From Neorhizobium tomejilense (GTDB lineage Bacteria; Pseudomonadota; Alphaproteobacteria; Rhizobiales; Rhizobiaceae), in NCBI GenBank assembly GCA_002968845.1, contig PVBG01000014.1, forward strand, positions 1-64,000: a DNA stretch of 64,000 nucleotides, in the 5' to 3' direction. The notes beneath the pieces are model-generated. The model did no database searches and was not told where the DNA came from. It was given only the letters and a program-made list of their open reading frames with translations. The translations under genes were made by a program, and so were the position numbers. Below, piece by piece: positions 1 to 9,300 of this stretch (position 1 is the stretch's first letter; each line of letters starts with the position of its first letter).

Positions 1-855
1 GCGGTGCCCTATCTCTGGCTGCTGCTATTCTTCGTCGCCCCTTTCCTGATCATCTTCAAGATCTCGCTCTCCGAGACGGCGATCGCCATGCCGCCCTACA
101 CGCCGCTCTTTGAAGGGTTCGGTGCATTCGGCGATTTCGTTTCCGAACTCGACCTCGACAACTATCTCTTCCTGACCGACGATCCCCTCTACATCGAGGC
201 CTATCTCTCTTCGCTGCGCATCGCGGTGATCTCCACCTTCCTGCTGCTGCTGATCGGGTATCCCATGGCGCTCGCCATGGCCCGTGCCCCGACCATGCTG
301 CGGCCGACGCTCGTGATGCTGGTCATCCTGCCGTTCTGGACGTCATTCCTGATCCGCGTCTACGCCTGGATAGGCATCCTGAAGCCCGACGGCCTGCTGA
401 CGCTGCTGTTCCAGTCGGCCGGCCTTCTCGGCGCCGACGATCAGGTGCAGATATTCCGCACCGACTACGCGGTCTTCGTCGGCATCGTCTATTCCTATCT
501 GCCATTCATGGTCCTGCCGCTCTATGCGGCTCTGGAAAAGATGGACAACACTCTGCTGGAGGCCGCGAGCGATCTCGGCTGCCCGCCCTGGAAGGCATTC
601 TGGAAGATCACCTTCCCCTTGTCGCTGCCGGGCGTGATCGCCGGTTCGATGATCTGCTTCATCCCGATCACCGGTGAATTTGTCATCCCGGATCTGCTCG
701 GCGGTGCCGACACGCTGATGATCGGCAAGACGCTGTGGACGGAGTTTTTCGGCAACCGTGACTGGCCGCTGGCATCGGCCGTGGCGGTCATCCTGCTGAT
801 CATGCTGGTCGTGCCGATCATGATTTTCCAGAACCAGCAGAAGAAGGTGGCTTGA
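1..855 (+). CDS. potH: Polyamine ABC transporter permease PotH (5' end outside window)
   Basis: Inner-membrane permease of a PotFGHI-type spermidine/putrescine importer. The frame is open from base 1 and the visible 284 codons are shorter than the usual 300 or more, so the true start lies upstream. The protein is strongly hydrophobic with several membrane segments. The cytoplasmic EAA loop that docks on the ATPase is seen at about residue 185 (EAASDLGCPPWKAF, then a conserved P-G-V-I-A-G). The stop is followed after one base by potI, so the two are translated as a pair. Substrate preference within the polyamine family is inferred from similarity only. Confidence 0.9.
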   Translation, partial: AVPYLWLLLFFVAPFLIIFKISLSETAIAMPPYTPLFEGFGAFGDFVSELDLDNYLFLTDDPLYIEAYLSSLRIAVISTFLLLLIGYPMALAMARAPTMLRPTLVMLVILPFWTSFLIRVYAWIGILKPDGLLTLLFQSAGLLGADDQVQIFRTDYAVFVGIVYSYLPFMVLPLYAALEKMDNTLLEAASDLGCPPWKAFWKITFPLSLPGVIAGSMICFIPITGEFVIPDLLGGADTLMIGKTLWTEFFGNRDWPLASAVAVILLIMLVVPIMIFQNQQKKVA

Positions 856-856
856 G

Positions 857-1675
857 ATGAAATCATCCCGCTTCGATGCCACCGTCCTGACCCTCGGTTT
901 CGCCTTCCTCTACATCCCGATCATCATCCTGGTGGTCTATTCGTTCAATGCCTCCAAGCTCGTCACGGTTTGGGGCGGCTTTTCGCTGCAATGGTACAAG
1001 ACCATGTGGTCGAACCAGGGCCTCATGGACGCCGCCTGGGTAACGGCACGCGTCGGCATCATCAGTGCCACGATCGGCACGGTGCTCGGCACGCTCGCTG
1101 CCCTTTCACTCGTGCGCTTCACGCGCTTTCCGGGCCGGATGCTGTTTTCCGGGATGATCTATGCGCCACTCGTCATGCCGGAAGTGATCACCGGCCTGTC
1201 GATGCTGCTCCTGTTCGTCGCCGTCGGCATCGATCGCGGTTTCTGGACTGTCATCATTGCGCATACGACCTTCACGATGTGCTATGTGGCGATCGTCGTG
1301 CAGTCGCGGCTGCTGACCTTCGACCGGAGCCTGGAGGAGGCGGCCCTCGATCTCGGCTGCCCGCCTGTCAAGACCTTCTTCAAGATCACCCTGCCGCTGA
1401 TCTTTCCGGCGGTCATCGCCGGCTGGATGCTGGCGTTCACGCTGTCGCTGGACGACCTGGTGATTGCGAGCTTCACCACAGGTCCTGGCGCTACCACGCT
1501 GCCGATCAAGATCTACAGCCAGGTTCGCCTCGGCGTCACGCCGGAAATCAACGCGATCTGCACCATCCTGATCGGGCTTGTCACAATCGGCGTCATCATC
1601 ACCTCGATCACCACCAAGCAGGCCGAGATGCGGCGTATCCGCGACGAGCACGTCGCAGCCCGTGGTACGACCTGA
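857..1675 (+). CDS. potI: Polyamine ABC transporter permease PotI
   Basis: Second permease of the PotFGHI-type importer, 272 aa, the usual size. The first membrane segment lies at about residues 9-30 and five more follow. The EAA loop is EAALDLGCPPVKTFF near residue 160, closely matching the one in PotH. ATG directly follows the potH stop, and the 'GGTGGCTTGAG' stretch just upstream serves as a weak ribosome site. It is the last gene of the operon and runs tail-to-tail into the next gene, whose stop on the other strand is only three bases away. No terminator hairpin is visible between them. Confidence 0.92.
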   Translation: MKSSRFDATVLTLGFAFLYIPIIILVVYSFNASKLVTVWGGFSLQWYKTMWSNQGLMDAAWVTARVGIISATIGTVLGTLAALSLVRFTRFPGRMLFSGMIYAPLVMPEVITGLSMLLLFVAVGIDRGFWTVIIAHTTFTMCYVAIVVQSRLLTFDRSLEEAALDLGCPPVKTFFKITLPLIFPAVIAGWMLAFTLSLDDLVIASFTTGPGATTLPIKIYSQVRLGVTPEINAICTILIGLVTIGVIITSITTKQAEMRRIRDEHVAARGTT

Positions 1676-1678
1676 GGC

Positions 1679-1927
1679 TCACTCGCCTCCGCGCGGCGGC
1701 AAGAAGATGTAGATGAGCAGCCAGGCCGGCAGCACGATGACGGCGCCGAGCACGATGCGCGGCACCGACCAGACATAGGCGTTCTCGAGCCCGATCCGGA
1801 TATCGTCCGGGGTCAGGTGCAGGAGCGCCAGCAGCGACGGCATGGTGATGCCGAAGAAGCTCAAGACCGCGCCCATGATGAGACAGGCGAGCAGCGCCTT
1901 GCATAGATTGATCAGGAACCGCGCCAC
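1679..1927 (-). CDS. Small two-helix membrane protein, DUF6460-like
   Basis: An 82-aa protein with two clear hydrophobic segments (about residues 5-28 and 52-74) ending in a short charged tail. I place the start at the GTG at 1925-1927 because a purine-rich GGGGGTAA lies just before it; the frame is open further upstream, but that part is hydrophilic and would overlap the gene before it. It lies 28 bases after the AsmA-like gene on the same strand and probably shares its transcript. It resembles small rhizobial membrane proteins of unknown function; the DUF6460 label is from memory. Confidence 0.7.
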   Translation of the reverse strand: MARFLINLCKALLACLIMGAVLSFFGITMPSLLALLHLTPDDIRIGLENAYVWSVPRIVLGAVIVLPAWLLIYIFLPPRGGE

Positions 1928-1955
1928 CAGATTACCCCCATCCGGTTGATTCGGC

Positions 1956-3830
1956 TCATTGTAGGGGTTTCGCCGGAGTTTGCGAAACAGGCCAGATGAC
2001 CGGGTTGGGCCAGGACCCGCCAATGAAGACCATCAGCGGCGCGGTATTGGCACCCTGCGGGATCGTTTCGACGATCGCCGAGAGCGCGAGGCTGTTGTTG
2101 ATGTAAGGAATGACGCCCGAAAGCGTCAGCGTTTCTGCGGTGCCGGTTATCTTCCCCTCGCGGATATCGGCCGAACCGTCCGCAAGACTGGCGGATATGT
2201 CGATATGGTCGAATTCCAGGCTGCCGGTGCCGGCATCGCTCAGGGGAAAATAGGGTTTTTGTGCCGCGAGCTGCCGGATGCCGGCAATATTGACGCCTGA
2301 AAACGAACCGCGGTCCGCGCGGAAGCGCAAGGTACCCTTGGCGTTGCGCCAGGCTTCCGGCTCCAGCGGCCGGTCGACGTCGAGCGCCAGGTCCAACGAT
2401 CCGCGTGCCGCCGGAAGTGGCCCGGCGAGGCCGAGTTCCCTGACGATATTTCCGAAATCGGCGTCCTGCACAGCAAGGCGCAGGGCGACGGCCCCGGCCA
2501 CGCCGCCTTTTACGGTGGCGACCCGGCCGGTCAGCCGGCCCGTCTCGAAATCGCTGTCGGCAATGTCGATACGGGATTGCTCGCCGGTGTTCATGACGCT
2601 CACGGCGGCCTCCGAAAGCTGGAAAGGTCCGAGTGTCGCCTGCTGGGCGGAAAGCCTCAGGTCGAGTTCCAGATCGGCGAGCTGGCCATCGCTCTCGCTG
2701 GCGTCTCCCATGGTGCGCGGCGCAATGGCGGCAAGTGCGGCGGAAAAATCCATCTGGTCGAAGGCGAGCGTGCCGGTCAGTCTCGGCGGTTTGTCCGCGG
2801 GCAGCAGCAGATCGAGTACGCCCGTCGCCTTGGCGTCGTTCAGGCTGAGGGAGAGGTTGTCGAAGCGCAGGACGTTGTCGTTGGTAACGAGGTGGGTCGT
2901 CAAAGAGAAGCTTTTCAAGCGTTCCGTGCCGGAAAAGTTCAGGCCGGCCCAGCTCATCGCCGCCGCAAGGTCGGGGACCGTCAGTTCGGCATCGCCGGAA
3001 AGAAATGCCTGCGCCGCAAGGTCGGCGACGCCTCGGAACTGGCCCCGAAAGAGGGAGGACGCCATCGTGCCCGAGATATCGCCGCTTTTGCCCGAGAGCA
3101 GCAGTAGGGGTTGGGTCGAGCTTATGTCCAGCGTCAGCGCCCGGCCGTTGAGCTCGGCATCCGCCTTCAGCTCCAGGCCGCGAGAAAGCCAGGGCCAGTC
3201 GAGCGTTCCGTCGATCGACTGGAACCGTGTGACGCGGCCGCTGGCAAGGTCGGAGATTTCGAGTATTCCGTTGGTGATGCCGACATCGCCCATGCGTGCA
3301 TCGTCATCCGCCGTCAGCGCCTGGCCGCTGCCGTCCGGCCGCGCACCGCGCACTGCACGGCTGAGCAGCCCGTCATTCGCCCAGTCGAGCCTGCCGTCGG
3401 CCTCCCGGATGACGTAGATTTCCGGATCCGTGAGCCGAAAATCCTTGAACTCGGGCTGGCCGACCAGGGCCTGCACGAGATCGAAGGAGGCTGAAAGCCG
3501 CGAGACCCGGCCGAGCACGCGCTCGCCGTCTTCCGCCTGCTTGCGGATGGTGATGTCCCTGAGCGTGACCCGAGGCTCGGGCCAGAAGCGGATATCCGGT
3601 GTTCCCTCGATCTCCACGTCATGGCCGGTCCATTCGGCGACCGCCCGCTCCATGCTTTCGCGCACGACGGCCGATGAAACGAGGAACGGTGCGACAACCT
3701 GGAAAAGCGCGAACAGGCAGAGGGCGATGATAGCGCCGATCAGAACGCGGCGCGACCGCCGGCCCAGCGGGCGGCCCAGGTTCTTCCGCAGATTTCCGAT
3801 CGGATTGGTGAGCATGATCATCACGCGCAT
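1956..3830 (-). CDS. AsmA family protein
   Basis: About 624 aa. A basic N-terminus is followed by one membrane helix (about residues 30-52) and then a long beta-rich periplasmic region with AsmA-type motifs: 'VEIEGTPDIRFWPEPRVTL' near residue 75 and a C-terminal AsmA_2-like part. AsmA-like proteins are envelope proteins related to lipid-bridge proteins and affect outer-membrane assembly. The start is uncertain: ATGs at 3830, 3821 and 3815 are all possible and none has a strong ribosome site. It is divergent from the acetoacetyl-CoA synthetase gene and precedes the small membrane protein. Confidence 0.85.
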   Translation of the reverse strand: MRVMIMLTNPIGNLRKNLGRPLGRRSRRVLIGAIIALCLFALFQVVAPFLVSSAVVRESMERAVAEWTGHDVEIEGTPDIRFWPEPRVTLRDITIRKQAEDGERVLGRVSRLSASFDLVQALVGQPEFKDFRLTDPEIYVIREADGRLDWANDGLLSRAVRGARPDGSGQALTADDDARMGDVGITNGILEISDLASGRVTRFQSIDGTLDWPWLSRGLELKADAELNGRALTLDISSTQPLLLLSGKSGDISGTMASSLFRGQFRGVADLAAQAFLSGDAELTVPDLAAAMSWAGLNFSGTERLKSFSLTTHLVTNDNVLRFDNLSLSLNDAKATGVLDLLLPADKPPRLTGTLAFDQMDFSAALAAIAPRTMGDASESDGQLADLELDLRLSAQQATLGPFQLSEAAVSVMNTGEQSRIDIADSDFETGRLTGRVATVKGGVAGAVALRLAVQDADFGNIVRELGLAGPLPAARGSLDLALDVDRPLEPEAWRNAKGTLRFRADRGSFSGVNIAGIRQLAAQKPYFPLSDAGTGSLEFDHIDISASLADGSADIREGKITGTAETLTLSGVIPYINNSLALSAIVETIPQGANTAPLMVFIGGSWPNPVIWPVSQTPAKPLQ

Positions 3831-4011
3831 ATAGGAAATGCCGGCCCCGTGCAAATCCGGGAAACATCCCCGGCTGTCTCCTTTATAATGCGGTGCAACA
3901 TGCTATAAAAGCCGATACGCTGCGAGCTCGCAGGGTCTGGCATGATGGAGACGAGGCAGAACCCTGGTTTCCAATGTCGGGGCGGGGTTCTCCGAGGGTG
4001 GAGGAATGGGA

Positions 4012-5964
4012 ATGGGCAATGAACAGCCGCTCTGGGAGCCCTCGAAGGAAGTACAGCAGAAAACCCCGCTTTATCATTTCATCAATTGGTGCGCCGAGCG
4101 CTTTGGCAAGAGCTTTCCCGACTATGATGCGTTCTACGCGTGGTCGATCAGCGAGCGCGCCGAATTCTGGTCGGCGGTCTGGGATTTCTGCGGCGTCAAG
4201 GGCGAGCGCGGCGAGCGCGCGCTGATCAACGGCGAAGACATGCTCGCCGCCCGTTTCTTCCCTGATGCGACGCTGAATTTCGCCGAAAATCTACTCTCCG
4301 GAACAGGCGCCGGAGACGCGCTGATCTTCCGCGGCGAGGACAAGGTGAGCTATCGCTGGTCCTGGGATAAACTTCGCGCCGAAGTCTCACGTCTGCAGCA
4401 GGCCTTCAGGGTGCTCAGTATCGGGAAGGGCGACCGCATTGCTGCGATGATGCCGAATATGCCGGAAACCATTGCCTGCATGCTGGCCGCCGCCTCGATC
4501 GGCGCCATCTGGTCTTCCTGTTCACCTGATTTTGGCGAACAGGGCGTGCTCGACCGTTTCAGCCAGATCGACCCAAAGCTGTTCATCACCTGCGACGGCT
4601 ACTGGTACAACGGCAAGCTCCAGGACGTCGTCGCCAAGGTGAGGGCGGTTTCCTCGGTGCTGAAGATGCCGGTTCTGGTGGTGCCTTATGCCGGCGACGC
4701 TCCCGCACTCGCCGCATCGCTTGCCGATGGTCGTACACTTGCCGATTTCACGGCGCCTTACGAGGCGCAGGCGATCGAGTTCGCGCCCCTGCCGTTCTCC
4801 CATCCGCTCTACATTCTCTTCTCGTCCGGCACGACCGGGGTGCCGAAATGCATCGTCCATTCGGCCGGCGGCACGCTGCTGCAGCATCTCAAGGAACATC
4901 GCTTCCATTGCAGCCTAGAGCCCGGCGAAAGGATGTTCTATTTCACCACCTGCGGCTGGATGATGTGGAATTGGCTGGCGTCAGGCCTCGCGGTCGGCGC
5001 CACGCTCTGCCTGTTCGACGGGTCGCCCTTCGCGCCGGACGGCAATGTCCTGTTCGATTATGCCGAAGCTGAAAAGTTCGCGGTGTTCGGCACCTCGGCG
5101 AAATATATCGACGCGCTCCGCAAGGGCGGCATCGTGCCGAAGGAGAGCCACGATCTGGCGGCGCTCAGGCTCGTCATCTCCACCGGTTCGCCGCTCTCGC
5201 CGGAAGGTTTTTCCTTCGTCTACGAAGGCATCAAATCCGACGTGCATCTCGCCTCGATTTCAGGCGGCACCGACATCGTTTCCACCTTCGTGCTCGGCAA
5301 TCCGCTGAAGCCGGTCTGGCGTGGCGAGATCCAGGGGCCGGGTCTGGGGCTTGCCGTCGACGTCTGGAACGACGACGGCAAGCCGGTGCGCCGGGAAAAG
5401 GGTGAACTCGTCTGCCCCAAGGCCTTCCCGTGCATGCCGCTCATGTTCTGGAACGATCCCGAAGGTCAGAAATACCGGGCGGCCTATTTCGAGCGCTTCG
5501 AGAATGTCTGGTGCCATGGCGATTTCGCCGAATGGACCGAACATGACGGCATCGTCATCCATGGCCGTTCCGACGCCACGCTCAATCCGGGTGGCGTGCG
5601 GATCGGCACCGCCGAGATCTACAATCAGGTGGAGCAGATGGAGGAGGTCGCGGAAGCCATCTGCATCGGCCAGGACTGGGACGACGACGTCCGCGTCATC
5701 CTGTTCGTCCGCCTCACCGGCGATCTCAAGCTCGACGACGATCTTACCAAGGCGATCAAGGCCCGCATCCGCACCGGCGCTTCGCCGCGCCACGTACCGG
5801 CAAAGATCATCCAGGTCGCCGATATCCCCCGCACCAAGTCCGGCAAGATCGTCGAACTGGCGGTCCGCGACGTCGTGCATGGCCGGGCGGTCAGGAACAA
5901 GGAGACGCTCGCCAACCCGGAAGCGCTCGATCTGTTCGACGGCCTTGTCGAGTTGAAAAGCTGA
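4012..5964 (+). CDS. acsA2: Acetoacetyl-CoA synthetase
   Basis: Activates acetoacetate to acetoacetyl-CoA with ATP, the step that returns ketone bodies (for example from poly-3-hydroxybutyrate breakdown) to central metabolism. 650 aa, the usual length. The adenylate-forming signature LFSSGTTGVPKCIVHS is near residue 267, and the C-terminal catalytic lysine motif TKSGKIVELAV near residue 608. The ATG at 4012 is preferred to the one at 4006 because GGAGG ends at 4004, seven bases before it. In S. meliloti the gene in this position is acsA2; a phasin gene nearby fits a link with polyhydroxybutyrate. Confidence 0.93.
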   Translation: MGNEQPLWEPSKEVQQKTPLYHFINWCAERFGKSFPDYDAFYAWSISERAEFWSAVWDFCGVKGERGERALINGEDMLAARFFPDATLNFAENLLSGTGAGDALIFRGEDKVSYRWSWDKLRAEVSRLQQAFRVLSIGKGDRIAAMMPNMPETIACMLAAASIGAIWSSCSPDFGEQGVLDRFSQIDPKLFITCDGYWYNGKLQDVVAKVRAVSSVLKMPVLVVPYAGDAPALAASLADGRTLADFTAPYEAQAIEFAPLPFSHPLYILFSSGTTGVPKCIVHSAGGTLLQHLKEHRFHCSLEPGERMFYFTTCGWMMWNWLASGLAVGATLCLFDGSPFAPDGNVLFDYAEAEKFAVFGTSAKYIDALRKGGIVPKESHDLAALRLVISTGSPLSPEGFSFVYEGIKSDVHLASISGGTDIVSTFVLGNPLKPVWRGEIQGPGLGLAVDVWNDDGKPVRREKGELVCPKAFPCMPLMFWNDPEGQKYRAAYFERFENVWCHGDFAEWTEHDGIVIHGRSDATLNPGGVRIGTAEIYNQVEQMEEVAEAICIGQDWDDDVRVILFVRLTGDLKLDDDLTKAIKARIRTGASPRHVPAKIIQVADIPRTKSGKIVELAVRDVVHGRAVRNKETLANPEALDLFDGLVELKS

Positions 5965-6029
5965 AGCGCCGGGTATCACCAACGAGGCGAGATGTATCGA
6001 TACGGCACATCTTCGGCATAAATTCCAGA

Positions 6030-6200
6030 AATGGGTCGCCGTTAACGACCCATTAAGCCGCTTTGATCAAAAGTGGAGCAACATGGTTTCGTCTCGTGTA
6101 TGAACTACGCCTAGCCGCGAGCTTTCATAGACATGACGTCTCCACCGACCCTCGTTGGACAGCATTAAACTTCAAAGGCAGCTTCGGCTGCCTTTCTTTT
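6030..6200 (+). ncRNA. Candidate small RNA or long 3' untranslated region
   Basis: This stretch has no convincing coding frame but holds two structures: a perfect 8-bp hairpin (ATGGGTCG at 6031-6038 with CGACCCAT at 6046-6053) and a textbook intrinsic terminator at the end. It may be a stand-alone small RNA or a 3' fragment of the acetoacetyl-CoA synthetase message. A promoter was not convincingly found. The 5' boundary given is only the start of the first hairpin. Confidence 0.3.
6174..6200 (+). terminator. Intrinsic terminator
   Basis: Perfect 9-bp stem AAAGGCAGC / GCTGCCTTT closed by a stable TTCG tetraloop and followed by CTTTT. The T tract is only on the plus strand, so it ends rightward transcription from the acetoacetyl-CoA synthetase gene or from a small RNA, about 210 bases after that gene's stop. 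Confidence 0.8.
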
Positions 6201-6311
6201 AATGTCTGAAGCAACCCAGGGGCGCCGTAAGTTTCGCCGCAACCATCAGTGTGCCCGCTACTATCACAAGCCGAGCCACAAGGATGCGAAAACCAATCGC
6301 AGTCTCCCGGA

Positions 6312-9300
6312 TCAGTTCGCCAGCACCCGCGGCGAGGGGAAGGTGATTTCCACCAGGGTGCCTTCGTTCGGTGCAGAGGTGATCGCGAAGGCGGCGCGGT
6401 TTGCATCGACCATCGCCTTGGTCAGCGGCAGACCAAGGCCCGTGCCGTCGCCGCGTTTGCGGGAGGCGCTCGCAACCTGGCGGAACGGCTTCATCGCAAG
6501 TTCCAGCTCCGAGCGGGTCATGCCGATGCCGGTATCGCGGACGCGAAGAACCACGTTGCCGTTGGTCTCGTAGGCCGTGGACACGACGATCTGACCGCCG
6601 GAGGGCGTGAAGCGGATGGCGTTCGACAGGATGTTCAGCACGATCTGCTTGATCGAGCGCGGATCGGCAACCACCTGCGGCACGGCATGCGAGAGGGCCG
6701 TGCGGATGATTACCCGCTGGCCGTTTGCCTGCGGCTGCACCAGCGAGACGGCTTCCGACACCGCCTCGTTCAGGCCGACCGCGACGAAATCAAGCTCCAT
6801 CTCGCCGGCCTCGATCTTGGAAATGTCGAGGAGGTCGTTGACGATATCGAGCACATGCCGGCCGGAGCGGCTGATGTCATTGGCATATTCCACATAACGT
6901 GCATGGCCGATCTGGCCGAAACGTTCGCTCGCCATCATGTCGGCAAAGCCGATGATCGCGTTGAGCGGTGTGCGGATTTCGTGGCTCACATGGGCGAGGA
7001 ACTCGCTCTTGTGGGCGTTCGCCGTCTCGGCAGCACGCTTGGCGGTGCGCAGCTCGTCTTCGGTGCGCTTCCACTGGGTGATGTCGCGGATGACAGCGCA
7101 ATAGCCGTTCGATGAGGTCAATTTGCCGATCGTCATGAACAGCGGCAGAAATCCGCCGGAAGCCTCGCGGCCGATGACCTCGCGGCCGTCGTTGAGAACG
7201 CTCGCCACGCCATGGCCGGCAAGCCCGGCGAGATAATCAAGGATCGCCCGCTGGCTCTCATGGGCGAACAGGGTGACGAAAGGTTTGCCGTTGATCTCTT
7301 CATTGTCGTAGTTGAAGAGCGCGCTCGCCGCCCGATTCAGGGAGCGGATGTCGCCATCGGCGCCGATGATCACCACGCCGTCGGTGGCCGTTTCCAGGAT
7401 GGCGCGCAGTTCGGTTACCTCGACCTGCAGCTTGGCGAGCTGGTCGGCGGCGCGAGGCGCGCGCAGGGAAATGACCGCCGCCGCTTCTCCGTCCTCGGTG
7501 GAGCTCTGGGTCTCGGCCACGACCGGCATCAGCGCCAACATCAGAACGGTCGAATTGTCCCAGCGGACGGACTGCAGACGCGCCGTCACCGGCACCAGCA
7601 CATCGTCGGCGCGCACCACGACCATGCCGCCGGCTTCCGTTGTCTTGCCTTCTAGGTCCTGGCGCTGCAGCAGCGCATCGAGACCGCCGACTTCCGCCAA
7701 CTCGTCGATCGAGGCATAGCCGGTCAGCCGCAGGAATTCCGGATTGCCGTAGATCAAGGTGTCGCCGCTGTGGACGAGAAGCGCCACCGGCATCTGGTCG
7801 ACGATCTCCGCGGAAAGGCCGATACGTTCGCGAACCGGTATCATCTGGCTCAACAGTTCGCGGTCGGAAAGCTCCGGATGCGGGTCGGCCGGAGCCTCCA
7901 CAGCGGTTTCCGTGTCTTCGGTGGGCTCGATCGGCCCGTCGGCAAAAGCCTGGTTCGCGTCTTCGGCGAAGGCGATCGCCTCTTCCTCGGAAATCTCTTC
8001 CGAAACGGGGGCGACAGGTTCCTTGTGCACCGCCTCATGCTCGAACTGAGCCGGCTCTATCGCGCTCGGCTCGTTCTGTTCGATGGCAGGCGCCTCTGCC
8101 TCTGTCGAGGCCTCCGGCGTCTTTTCCTCGTTGCGGCGACCGACGAAATTGTCGAGCTGTCGGGCGATTTCGCGAAAAGCCGCCTGTTCGACGGGGGTCA
8201 GTCCGTCGCGGCGGTTGGAGCGGCGCTCTTCCAGCTGGATGACCTTGTCGGAATGGCGGCGTCCGGCATTGTCGACGATCCGCAGTGCCGGGCGTTCGCC
8301 GGCCGGCCAGTCGAGCAGCGAAGGGATCTGCCGCCCCGACTTGGACGGCTGCGGCGCGTCCTCTTGTGCCGGCTCCGGCAGCAGGTCTTCGGATGGCGCC
8401 GCATCGGCGGATATATCTTCCGCGGCAGCCGGCTGCTCGGCATCTTCCGCGACTTCCAGCTCTTCGGTCACCGAAGCCTCGGCAGCCGGTTCGCCATACT
8501 CGGAACTTCCCGCGATGGCATCCTCGGCTTCGCCCTGCAGACCGTCTTCTGCCACCAATTCCGATGTATCGACGGGAACCTCGTAGCTTTCGAAAACAGT
8601 CTCAGCTTCCGGTTCGGCCACATCCTCCGGCACCGCCCGGGTCAGGGTCAGGCCGACGGCATTCGGATCCTCGGCTGCATCGCCGATGCGCACGATGCCG
8701 AAGCCGCGAAAACCGTCGAACTCGCGGGTGCGGGTATAGGTCGGCAGCGCGGCGAGATCGACCGGCACCATCAGCGACGTGCCCTCGATCGGCCACCAGA
8801 TCGTCTTGCCGGACCAGGTATCGCGCTTCTGGAGCAGCTCGGTGATCTTGCCCTCGGGATCGAGATGGAAGAGGGCGGCGAGATCCGTAAAGGCCATGCC
8901 GTTGATATCGGCGGCGTGTGGGCCGACGGCATCGGCAAATTCGCTCGAAACTTCCCTGAACCGGCCCTCCGCATCGATCTTCCAGACGAAGCGGGTAGCG
9001 CGCCCATCGCCGCGGAAGACGAAACCAGCCGGTTCCGGCGCGGTAATTTCGGCTGCAGGCTGGATTACAGGCGCTGCCTCCACGGTCTCCAGCTGGGCAG
9101 CCGATGTTTCCTCGATCGCGGTTGGGGAAACCAGCTCCTCGGCCGTCTCGATCGCGTCATCGGAGGAAAGGGCCTCGGCGTCGGCGGCCAGCATGTCCTC
9201 TTCAGGCGCGACCTCTTCTGCCGGCTCCTCGAAGTCCGCGGACTGAACCGGCGCAACATCCCCGCCGGCTTCAAGCGAAATTTCTTCTTCCGGCTCTTCC

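Noticed and set aside
2278-3417. A 379-codon plus-strand frame opposite the AsmA-like gene.
   Set aside because: Ser/Arg-rich shadow with no known fold; the minus strand encodes the AsmA-type protein.
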